DNA from: JBJHBP01 sp050485645
GTDB lineage: Bacteria; Pseudomonadota; Gammaproteobacteria; Steroidobacterales; Rariloculaceae
Reading direction: 5' to 3'
Assembly: GCA_050485645.1 (NCBI GenBank)
Contig: JBJHBT010000014.1
Coordinates: 38,820 to 102,819, forward strand
Length of the DNA: 64,000 bases
Shown here in pieces: positions 25,151 to 33,033 of the stretch. The notes under the pieces were generated by a model. That model worked only from the letters and a program-made list of their open reading frames with translations, was not told where the DNA came from and searched no databases. Position numbers and translations under genes: made by a program. The first letter of the stretch is position 1, and every line of letters starts with the position of its first letter.

Positions 25151-28100
25151 ATGACGCATGACCCCAGCCGCTCCTTCCCCCTCACGCCCACCCAGCAGGG
25201 GATGCTGTTTCACCACCTGACGAACCGGCATGCCGGCGTCGATATTGAGCAGATCGTCTGCACGCTGCGTGAAGCGCTGGATACCGAGGCCTTCCAGAGT
25301 GCGTGGAACCGGGTGATTGCGCGGCATCCGGCGCTGCGCACACGCTTCATCTGGGAAGGTGTGCAGGAGCCGGTGCAGCAGGCCGAGGACGATGCATTCC
25401 TGTCGCTGCGTGTGGAGGACTGGCGTCAGCGGCCGGAGGCAACGCGCACGGCCGGGCTCGAGCGTCTGCTCGACGAGGAACGCAATCGCGGCATCGAACT
25501 GGGCGAAGCACCGGCCATGCGCGTGGTCGTGGTGCGGCTCGACGATCAGCATTGGGAAATGCTGTGGACATTTCATCACATCCTCTGTGACGGGCGCTCG
25601 TTCATCACGGTGCTCACCGAGCTGTTCGCGCTGTACGAAGCCGAACGTGGCGGCCAGGCCTTTGAGGCCGAACCGCCCGCGCCGTTCTCCGATCATGTCC
25701 ATCACGTGGCGGCACAGGATCTTGCCGCCGCCGAGACGTTCTGGACCGGACGTCTGGCGGGATTCAGCGCACCCACTCAGCTGCCGGGCATCGCCGCCGC
25801 CGATGCCGCGCAGGGCCGCGGTCACGCGGATCGCGTGCTGGATGGTGCACTGACCGACCGGCTGCGCAGCACCGCGCAGGCGCTGGAGCTGTCCCTGAAT
25901 ACCCTGGTGCAGGGTGCCTGGGCCGTCGTGCTGGCACGCTGGAGCAGCAGCGCCGACGTCGTGTTCGGCGCCACCCGTGCCGGGCGCGGCGGCAGCGCGG
26001 ACGGGGCCGACCGTATGGTGGGCTGCCTGATCAATACGCTGCCTGTGCGCGTGCAGGTGGACGATGCGGCGGTGGTCGGCGACTGGCTGCGCGCGCTGCG
26101 CGACAGCGAGCGCGCAGTGCGTCCGTTCGACCAGAGTCCGCTGATGCAGGTGCAGGGCTGGTCGGAAGTCGGTGGTGGTCAGTCGCTGTTCGACAGCCTG
26201 ATCGTGTACGACCACGCGACCCTGGATGCGTCGATGAAGGCGCAGGGTGCGGCGTTCGCCAACCGTACCTTCCGTCTCATCGAGCGCACGAATTATCCGC
26301 TGACGCTGTACGCCTACGGCGAACCGGCCATGGTGCTGAAGCTGGCCTACGATACGCCGCGCTTCAGCGACGATCTGGCCGGGCGTCTGCTGGCCAACCT
26401 CGAGCATGTACTCGCACGGCTTGCGGCGCGGCCCGAGGCGCCGCTGGCCGAGGTGGACCTGCTCGATGAAGGCGATCGCCACAGGTTGCTGAAGGAATGG
26501 AACGACACGGCGACGGAGTATCCGTCGGCGCTTTGTATTCACGAGGCGATCGAGGCGCAGGTGCGGCGCACGCCCGAGGCGCCGGCCGTTGTGTTTCGTG
26601 ATCAGCCGCTGAGCTATGCGGATCTGAATACCCGCGCGAATCAGCTGGCGTATTTCCTGATGGGTATCGGCGTGGGGCCGGATGTGCCGGTGGGCGTGTG
26701 CGCATCGCGCAGCACCGACCTGATCGTCGCGCTGCTCGCCATTCACAAGGCCGGCGGCTGCTACCTGCCCCTGGATCCGGAGTACCCGCGCGATCGTCTG
26801 GCCTTCATGATCGAGGACGCCGCGGCGCCGGTACTGCTGACGCAGTCGAACCTGGAGCACGTGCTGCCCGCGCACGGCGCACGCACGGTGCTGCTGGATG
26901 ACCCGTCCGTTTATCAGGATCGGCCGTCACACAATCCGCGTGCCAATGTCAGTTCCTCGAATCTGGCCTATGTGATCTACACCTCCGGTTCCACCGGCAA
27001 ACCGAAGGGCGTGATGGTGGAACATCGCAACGTGATCAATTTCTTCACGGCGATGGACGCGAAAATCCCGCTGGCGCCGGATGCCGGCGGCAGCGCCGGC
27101 ACCTGGCTGGCGGTGACCAGTCTGTCGTTCGACATCTCCGTGCTCGAGTTGTTCTGGACACTGGCGCGCGGATTCCGCGTGGTGCTGCACGAGGATCAGC
27201 AGCGTGCGGCGGCGTCCGCCGCGGCGCGCCGCGGCCAGCATGCCGACAAGCCCATCGCGTTCAGCCTGATGTATTTCTCCAGCGCCGACACGGCCGGCGA
27301 AGACAAGTATCGGCTGCTGATGGAAGGCGCGAAATTCGCCGATATGCATGGATTCGAGGCCGTGTGGACGCCGGAGCGGCACTTCCACGCGTTCGGCGGC
27401 CTGTACCCCAATCCCGCACTCACCAGCGCGGCGCTGGCCATGGTCACGAATCGCGTGGCGCTGCGCGCCGGCAGCGTCGTCAGTCCGCTGCATCATCCGG
27501 CCCGGGTGGCCGAGGAATGGGCCGTGGCCGACAACCTGTCGAACGGGCGCGTCGGCATCGCGTTCGCGTCGGGCTGGCAGCCGCGCGACTTCGTGCTCAA
27601 GCCGGAGGCGTTCGGGCGCAAGGAAGTGATGTTCGAAACCATGGATGCCATACGCAGACTGTGGCGCGGTGAGGAAGTCGAACTGGATGGACCGAAGGAA
27701 CAGCGCTACCCGGTGAAGACCCTGCCGCGACCGATCCAGAAGGAGCTGCCGATCTGGCTGACGGCGGCCGGTTCGCCGGACACCTTCCGCGCCGCGGGCG
27801 AACTGGGCGCTGGCGTGCTCACGCATCTGCTGGGCCAGTCCATGGACGAGCTGGCGACCAAGCTGGCGATCTATCGCGAAGCCTGGCGTGCGGCCGGCCA
27901 TGAGGGTAACGGCCATGTCACGCTGATGCTGCATACCTTCATCGGGGACGACGCCGAGGCCGTGCGCGACATCGTGCGCGAGCCGATGAAGAGCTACCTG
28001 GGATCGTCGCTGGGTCTGGTGAAGGGATTCGCGCAGAGCTGGACCGCCTTCAAGAAGCGTTCGGATGGATCCACCAGCGTTGATGTCGATCTGGATTCAC

Positions 28101-29590
28101 TGACACCCGAAGAAATGGACGGGCTGCTCGAATACTCCTTCGAACGCTACTACGAAACGTCGGGGCTGTTCGGTGATGTCGACAGGGCGCTGGAGATCGT
28201 CGACGACCTGAAAGGGCTGGGCATCGACGAGATTGCCTGCCTGATCGACTTCGGTGTCGACGAAGACCTCACGCTCGCCCATCTGGCGCAGTTGAACAAC
28301 GTACGCGAACGCGCGCAGCCGGTGGCCGCGGACACGCAGGCACGCGATCCGCATCACGAAGCCCTGCCGTCGCAGATTCGCCGCCTCGATGTCACGCATC
28401 TGCAGTGCACGCCTTCTTTGGGCAGCATGCTGGTGCAGGATGACGAGGCGCGCGACGCGCTGGGGCGGATCAGGGTGATGATGGTCGGTGGCGAGGCGCT
28501 GCCGCCGTCGCTGGCCGATGCCTTGCGCGAAGCTGGCGTCGGCCGGCTGCTGAACATGTATGGCCCCACAGAGACCACGATCTGGTCGGCCGTGCACGAG
28601 GTGACGGAGTCCGGTGTCACGGCCATCCCCATCGGGCGTCCGATTGCGAACACCACGGTGTACGTGGTGGATGCGCAGGGCCGGCTCACGCCGCCCGGTG
28701 TGCCTGGCGAGCTGTACATCGGCGGCGCCGGCGTCACGCGCGGCTACCTGGGGCGTGACGAACTGACGGCGGAGCGCTTCGTGGCGGACAGCTTCGGTAG
28801 CACGAGCGGTAACGGCAGCGCTACTGGCATCGGCACCGGCGCCAGTGGCGGACGCCTGTACCGCACCGGTGACCTGGTACGCTGGCGCGACGACGGTGTG
28901 CTCGAATTTCTCGGCCGCATCGATCATCAGGTGAAGATCCGCGGTCACCGCATCGAACTGGGTGAGATCGAGGCGGCGCTGGCCGAGCACGAGTCGGTGC
29001 GCGAGGCGGTGGTGATCGCTCGCGAGGATTCCCCGGGCGACGTGCGGCTGGTGGCTTACCTGATTCCCGCCGCCGCGGGCGATGCAGTGGACGGGCGCGC
29101 CCTCAGGGAACATCTGCGCGGGCTGCTGCCCGACACCATGGTGCCATCGCACTATGTGACGCTGGAGAAGTTTCCGCAGACCCCGAATCGCAAGATCGAT
29201 CGCAAGGCGCTGCCGGCGCCGGTGGCCGCGACGGGCAAGCGCGCCGACGACACGGCCGAGACCGGCCCGCCGGCCAGCGAACTGGAAGCGCGCGTGCTGA
29301 GCGTCTGGCAGGAAGCGCTGATGCTCGACGCCATCGGCCTGGAAGAAAACTTCTTCGACCTCGGTGGCCACTCGCTGCTCGCCGTGAAAGTGCATCGACG
29401 GCTCAGTGAGGAACTTGGCCGTCCGCTGGCGATCACCGATCTGTTCCGCTTTCCCACGGTGCGCTCGCTCAGCGAGTATCTGGCCGATGGTTCCGGTGGC
29501 GAAACCCTACAGGCCAGTCGCGACCGGGCCGCGATGCGGCGCCAGGCCATGGCGGCGCGGCGTGGTGCGCGCAGGCCGGAAAAGGTGTGA
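25151..29590 (+). CDS. NRPS module C-A-PCP with a luciferase-like monooxygenase inserted in the A domain
   Basis: 1479 residues from ATG 25151. Condensation domain at about 1-430 (LTPTQQGMLFHH; catalytic HHILCDG). Adenylation starts at about 455 and has VIYTSGSTGKPKGVMVEH and FDISVLELFW. At about residue 683 it is interrupted by a bacterial luciferase-like monooxygenase (FSLMYFSSADTAGEDKYRLL, FEAVWTPERHFHAFGG, GIAFASGWQPRDFVLKPEAF) running to about 1055. It then resumes (LQCTPSLGSML, MMVGGEALPP, NMYGPTETTIWS). The PCP serine is in FFDLGGHSLLAVK near 1404. By-eye code DILQ-M-G-M-I-W resembles glycine-type codes. No TE; the second NRPS has one. Confidence 0.93.
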   Translation: MTHDPSRSFPLTPTQQGMLFHHLTNRHAGVDIEQIVCTLREALDTEAFQSAWNRVIARHPALRTRFIWEGVQEPVQQAEDDAFLSLRVEDWRQRPEATRTAGLERLLDEERNRGIELGEAPAMRVVVVRLDDQHWEMLWTFHHILCDGRSFITVLTELFALYEAERGGQAFEAEPPAPFSDHVHHVAAQDLAAAETFWTGRLAGFSAPTQLPGIAAADAAQGRGHADRVLDGALTDRLRSTAQALELSLNTLVQGAWAVVLARWSSSADVVFGATRAGRGGSADGADRMVGCLINTLPVRVQVDDAAVVGDWLRALRDSERAVRPFDQSPLMQVQGWSEVGGGQSLFDSLIVYDHATLDASMKAQGAAFANRTFRLIERTNYPLTLYAYGEPAMVLKLAYDTPRFSDDLAGRLLANLEHVLARLAARPEAPLAEVDLLDEGDRHRLLKEWNDTATEYPSALCIHEAIEAQVRRTPEAPAVVFRDQPLSYADLNTRANQLAYFLMGIGVGPDVPVGVCASRSTDLIVALLAIHKAGGCYLPLDPEYPRDRLAFMIEDAAAPVLLTQSNLEHVLPAHGARTVLLDDPSVYQDRPSHNPRANVSSSNLAYVIYTSGSTGKPKGVMVEHRNVINFFTAMDAKIPLAPDAGGSAGTWLAVTSLSFDISVLELFWTLARGFRVVLHEDQQRAAASAAARRGQHADKPIAFSLMYFSSADTAGEDKYRLLMEGAKFADMHGFEAVWTPERHFHAFGGLYPNPALTSAALAMVTNRVALRAGSVVSPLHHPARVAEEWAVADNLSNGRVGIAFASGWQPRDFVLKPEAFGRKEVMFETMDAIRRLWRGEEVELDGPKEQRYPVKTLPRPIQKELPIWLTAAGSPDTFRAAGELGAGVLTHLLGQSMDELATKLAIYREAWRAAGHEGNGHVTLMLHTFIGDDAEAVRDIVREPMKSYLGSSLGLVKGFAQSWTAFKKRSDGSTSVDVDLDSLTPEEMDGLLEYSFERYYETSGLFGDVDRALEIVDDLKGLGIDEIACLIDFGVDEDLTLAHLAQLNNVRERAQPVAADTQARDPHHEALPSQIRRLDVTHLQCTPSLGSMLVQDDEARDALGRIRVMMVGGEALPPSLADALREAGVGRLLNMYGPTETTIWSAVHEVTESGVTAIPIGRPIANTTVYVVDAQGRLTPPGVPGELYIGGAGVTRGYLGRDELTAERFVADSFGSTSGNGSATGIGTGASGGRLYRTGDLVRWRDDGVLEFLGRIDHQVKIRGHRIELGEIEAALAEHESVREAVVIAREDSPGDVRLVAYLIPAAAGDAVDGRALREHLRGLLPDTMVPSHYVTLEKFPQTPNRKIDRKALPAPVAATGKRADDTAETGPPASELEARVLSVWQEALMLDAIGLEENFFDLGGHSLLAVKVHRRLSEELGRPLAITDLFRFPTVRSLSEYLADGSGGETLQASRDRAAMRRQAMAARRGARRPEKV

Positions 29591-29609
29591 TCGGGCGATC
29601 GGGCCGGGT

Positions 29610-30194
29610 TTACGCGGTCAGACCGCCCGTGCGCACTGGACCGAATCGGCGCCAGCGACGCACCAGTCCGAGGCCCAGCAGGCCGGCGCCGAGCAGCAAC
29701 AGCGTGGTGGGCTCTGGAACCAGCGCAACATGCGACAGCGCCTGACGGCCAGTCACTTCCCAGCGGCCTTCCCAGACACCGTCGCTGTTCGGGTTGAGCT
29801 GGAAGCTGATCCAGTCCGGATCGGTGCGGCCCCAGCCGAACTTGAAGACGATGTGCAGGCCAGGAATGTCGAATGCAGCCGGGTCGATCGCGAACGTGCC
29901 GGACGTGCCGCCCAGGCCCGTGATCGTCAGCAGCGAACCGATGCCGTTACCGTCCTCGACCTTGTCGATTTCGTGGTAGCCGGCATCCTGCCAGTACTGA
30001 CCGCTGGGCTGCCGGTTGGTGGTGCCGGCCGGGCCGCAGGCCATCGTGCCCTGGCTGTCGTCGAAGCCGAGGGTGGCCAGCCGGCCATCACCGGGCTCGT
30101 TGCAGGTGATGCTGACCGGTGCGGCGTGGGCGGTGGCCAGGGCGAAGCTCAGCAGTGCCGTGGCCGTGATGCCCTGGAGAATCCTGATGTTCAT
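29610..30194 (-). CDS. PEP-CTERM sorting-domain protein
   Basis: 194 residues from ATG 30194, which starts a signal peptide (MNIRILQGITATALLSFALA, ending AHAAP). The C terminus has VPEPTTLLLLGAGLLGLGLV followed by RRWRR, the exosortase A recognition signal with hydrophobic helix and basic end. The mature domain has Gly/Asp-rich beta sequence and two cysteines (ITCNEPGDGR, GTMACGPAG). It is convergent with the NRPS and divergent from iorA. A sigma-54-type promoter lies 84 bp upstream. Probably secreted and processed by XrtA; specific role unknown. Confidence 0.9.
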   Translation of the reverse strand: MNIRILQGITATALLSFALATAHAAPVSITCNEPGDGRLATLGFDDSQGTMACGPAGTTNRQPSGQYWQDAGYHEIDKVEDGNGIGSLLTITGLGGTSGTFAIDPAAFDIPGLHIVFKFGWGRTDPDWISFQLNPNSDGVWEGRWEVTGRQALSHVALVPEPTTLLLLGAGLLGLGLVRRWRRFGPVRTGGLTA

Positions 30195-30277
30195 TTCGAA
30201 TGCGCCTGCAAAGATGAAGAATGAGAAATAGTGAAGCCATTGTCCCGTGCACGACAGAGCCGGGCACAACGTCATGA

Positions 30278-30293
30278 TGCACAATTCATGCCG
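30278..30293 (-). promoter_or_regulatory. Candidate sigma-54 (-24/-12) promoter of the second PEP-CTERM gene
   Basis: The minus strand reads CGGCATGAATTGTGCA, with the exact GG-N10-GC spacing and CAT-G after -24, as in the element at 4954-4970. Both PEP-CTERM genes in the window thus carry the same promoter type. Confidence 0.65.
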
Positions 30294-30354
30294 ATCACTT
30301 TTGGTGAATAAAAACAATGAATTGAGATTTGGTTCGGCCGGGATGCCGAGCGAA

Positions 30355-30373
30355 CTGTCAATTTTCCTGACAG
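30355..30373. promoter_or_regulatory. Palindrome CTGTCA-N7-TGACAG between divergent genes
   Basis: A perfect 6+6-bp inverted repeat with a 7-bp spacer lies 19 bp before the iorA start and about 60 bp upstream of the sigma-54 element of the PEP-CTERM gene. Position suits an operator or activator site for either gene. Confidence 0.45.
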
Positions 30374-30392
30374 AATCTTGTATGGTCCGCGC

Positions 30393-30845
30393 ATGACGAT
30401 TTCGTTTCGGCTGAATGGTGAGCTGTTGTCGGTGGAAGCGCCGGGCGACATGCCGCTGCTGTGGGTGCTGCGTGACCTGCTGGGGCTGACGGGCACGAAG
30501 TACGGCTGCGGACGCGCGATCTGTGGCGCCTGCACGATCCATATGGACGGTAATGCGGTGCGCAGCTGCGTGCTGCCGGTGCAGAGTGTGGAAGGCCGCG
30601 ACATCACCACCATTGAAGGGCTGTCCGACGACGGCTCGCATCCGCTGCAGCAGGCGTGGGTGGAACTGCAGGTGCCGCAGTGCGGCTACTGCCAGAGCGG
30701 GCAGATCATGAGCGCGGCCGCGCTGCTGGCGCGTACTCCGCAGCCCACGGAAGCGCAGATCAGCGATGCAATGCGCGGCAACCTGTGCCGCTGCGGCACC
30801 TATACGCGTATTCGCCGTGCCGTGGCCCGCGCGGCCGAACGCTGA
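30393..30845 (+). CDS. iorA: [2Fe-2S] subunit of molybdenum hydroxylase (IorA-like)
   Basis: 150 residues from ATG 30393. The two iron-sulfur clusters are marked by GCGRAICGACTIHMDG and QCGYCQSGQIMSAAALL followed by GNLCRCGTYTRIRRA. Length and motifs match small subunits such as isoquinoline 1-oxidoreductase alpha. It passes electrons from the molybdenum subunit encoded next. The stop lies 1 bp before the next start, so the pair forms an operon that also runs into prsK. Confidence 0.9.
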   Translation: MTISFRLNGELLSVEAPGDMPLLWVLRDLLGLTGTKYGCGRAICGACTIHMDGNAVRSCVLPVQSVEGRDITTIEGLSDDGSHPLQQAWVELQVPQCGYCQSGQIMSAAALLARTPQPTEAQISDAMRGNLCRCGTYTRIRRAVARAAER

Positions 30846-30846
30846 C

Positions 30847-33033
30847 ATGGCGGTAACGAAAATCACACGGCGTGCGCTGCTGGTCGGCGCCGGAGGCGCG
30901 GCGGTGGTGGCCGGTGCCAGCGGCCTGTGGCTGGTCAGCGGACGCTGGCGCAATCGTCGCTACCGCCTCGCCGTGGAACGCGGCGCCGGCTTCTCACCCA
31001 GCGTCTACCTGCAGGTACAACCCGATGGCGAGGTCGTCATCTGGCTGAATCGTTCAGAAATGGGGCAGGGCGTGTCCACGGCGCTGCCGCTGATCATTGC
31101 CGAGGAACTGGACGCGGACTGGAGCCGGGTGCGCATCGAGCAGGCCGTGGCCGGCGACGGCTTCGACTACGGCCCCATGGCAACCCTGGCCAGCGCCAGT
31201 ATCCGTTCGCAATGGACCGACCTGCGCCGTGCCGGCGCCACCGCGCGCCGCATGCTGGTCGCCGCTGCCGCCCGGCACTGGGGCGTGTCCGCGCGCAGCT
31301 GCCGCACCGACAACGGCCAGGTGCTGCACGACGACAGCGGTCGCGCGCTTGGCTACGGCGAACTCGCCGACGCCGCGGCCAGCGAACGCGCACCGCTGCG
31401 GCCGGCGCTCAAGCAGCCTGCCGAATTCCGCCTGATCGGCCAGCCCATCGCCCGCCGCGACATCCCCGACAAGGTCACCGGCCGCACCACGTTCGGGCTC
31501 GACGTGCGCCTGCCCGACATGCGGTTCGCCGCGCTGGCCCGCGCGCCGGTCGCCGGATCGGCGTTGCTCGATGTCGACGACGCTGATGCCCGCGCCGTGC
31601 CCGACGTCATCGACGTGATCCGTCTGGAAAGCGCGGCCGGCGGCGGCGTGGCCGTGCTGGCGCGCCACACCCATGCCGCGATCCGCGGCCGCGACGCGCT
31701 GCGCGCGCGCTGGCAGGCGCCGCAGGGCAGCGCGATCTCTGATACCGACTTCAGCGCCAGACTGCGCGACCGGCTGCGGGCGGTGGACGCCGAAGTGGCG
31801 CGCGATGATGGCGGCGTGATCGATGCGCTCACCAGTGGCGCCACGCTGGCCGCCGATTATGAAGTGCCGTTTCTCGCCCATGCGCCGATGGAACCGATGA
31901 ACTGCGTTGCCCGCGTCAGCGATGGCCGCTGCGAGGTCTGGGCGCCGACCCAGGTGCCCGACGACGCACGACGGGTCGCGGCCGACGTGGCCGGCCTGCC
32001 GCTGCACCGTGTCACCGTCCATACCACGGCGCTCGGTGGCGGCTTTGGCCGCCGCGCCGTGTCCGACTTCGTGGCCGAGGCCGTTGCCGTGGCGGCGCGG
32101 AGCGGCCAGCCGGTGCAGACGGTGTGGACGCGCGAGGACGACATGCGCCACGGCCTGTATCGCGATGCCGCGGCCCAGCGGCTGCATGCGGCGCTGGACG
32201 ATACCGGACTGCCGGTCGCCTGGCGGCACCGCGTGGTGAGCGCGGTGACCGGCCTGCCGCGCCCCGGCGACGTGAACTGGAATGCGCTGATGGGCACGGA
32301 CGATCTGCCGTACCACACCGGCGCGCGGCGCATCGAATGGGCTGGCGTCACGTCACCGCTGCGCACGGCCATCTGGCGGTCGGTCGGATATTCCTACACC
32401 ACGTTCGCGATCGAAAGCTTCGTCGACGAACTGGCCGCGGCCGCGAATCACGATCCGCTGGACTACCGCCTGCGCCTGCTGCCCGATGGCCATCGCCTGG
32501 CGCACTGCCTGGAACGGGTGGCCGAACTGTCCGGCTGGCGCGCGCGGGCGGAAGCGCGAAGCGGTGCCGCCCCTGCCGGCGCCCCCGCCCGCGCGCTCCC
32601 CCGGGCGTTGGGTCTGGCGGCCGTATCGTGTTTCGACAGCCACATCGCGCTGGTCGTCGAGGTGGAAGTCGAGGCCGGTGCCGGCACCCCGGTACGCGTG
32701 CCGCGTGTCTGGGCCGCCGTGGACTGCGGTATTGCCATACAGCCGGATGGCGCCATCGCGCAGATCGAAGGCGGCATCGTCTTCGGCCTCACCGCGGCGC
32801 TGCATGGGCGCCTGACGCTGCGTGACGGCGCCGTCGTCGAAGGCAACTACGACGACTACCGTCTGCTGCGCATCGACGAAACGCCCGACATCACGGTGGA
32901 GCTCATTCCCGGCGCCGATCCGCCCGGTGGACTGGGCGAAGTGGGCGTGCCGCCGGTTGCCCCCGCCGTGGCCAACGCGCTCGCCGCGGCCGGTGTGGGC
33001 CGGCGGCGCAACCTGCCGCTGTTGACTTCCTGA
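30847..33033 (+). CDS. iorB: Molybdopterin-binding subunit of aldehyde oxidase/isoquinoline 1-oxidoreductase type (IorB-like)
   Basis: 728 residues from ATG 30847. The N terminus ITRRALLVGAGGAAVVAGAS looks like a Tat signal, so the complex may act in the periplasm. Family signatures are WLNRSEMGQGVSTALPLIIA, YEVPFLAHAPMEPMNCVA, ALGGGFGRRAVSDFVAEAV and, near the end, PGGLGEVGVPPVAPAVANAL. Substrate unknown; relatives hydroxylate N-heterocycles or oxidise aldehydes. It sits between a PEP-CTERM gene and prsK and overlaps the prsK start by 1 bp, so it is co-expressed with the exosortase genes. Confidence 0.9.
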   Translation: MAVTKITRRALLVGAGGAAVVAGASGLWLVSGRWRNRRYRLAVERGAGFSPSVYLQVQPDGEVVIWLNRSEMGQGVSTALPLIIAEELDADWSRVRIEQAVAGDGFDYGPMATLASASIRSQWTDLRRAGATARRMLVAAAARHWGVSARSCRTDNGQVLHDDSGRALGYGELADAAASERAPLRPALKQPAEFRLIGQPIARRDIPDKVTGRTTFGLDVRLPDMRFAALARAPVAGSALLDVDDADARAVPDVIDVIRLESAAGGGVAVLARHTHAAIRGRDALRARWQAPQGSAISDTDFSARLRDRLRAVDAEVARDDGGVIDALTSGATLAADYEVPFLAHAPMEPMNCVARVSDGRCEVWAPTQVPDDARRVAADVAGLPLHRVTVHTTALGGGFGRRAVSDFVAEAVAVAARSGQPVQTVWTREDDMRHGLYRDAAAQRLHAALDDTGLPVAWRHRVVSAVTGLPRPGDVNWNALMGTDDLPYHTGARRIEWAGVTSPLRTAIWRSVGYSYTTFAIESFVDELAAAANHDPLDYRLRLLPDGHRLAHCLERVAELSGWRARAEARSGAAPAGAPARALPRALGLAAVSCFDSHIALVVEVEVEAGAGTPVRVPRVWAAVDCGIAIQPDGAIAQIEGGIVFGLTAALHGRLTLRDGAVVEGNYDDYRLLRIDETPDITVELIPGADPPGGLGEVGVPPVAPAVANALAAAGVGRRRNLPLLTS

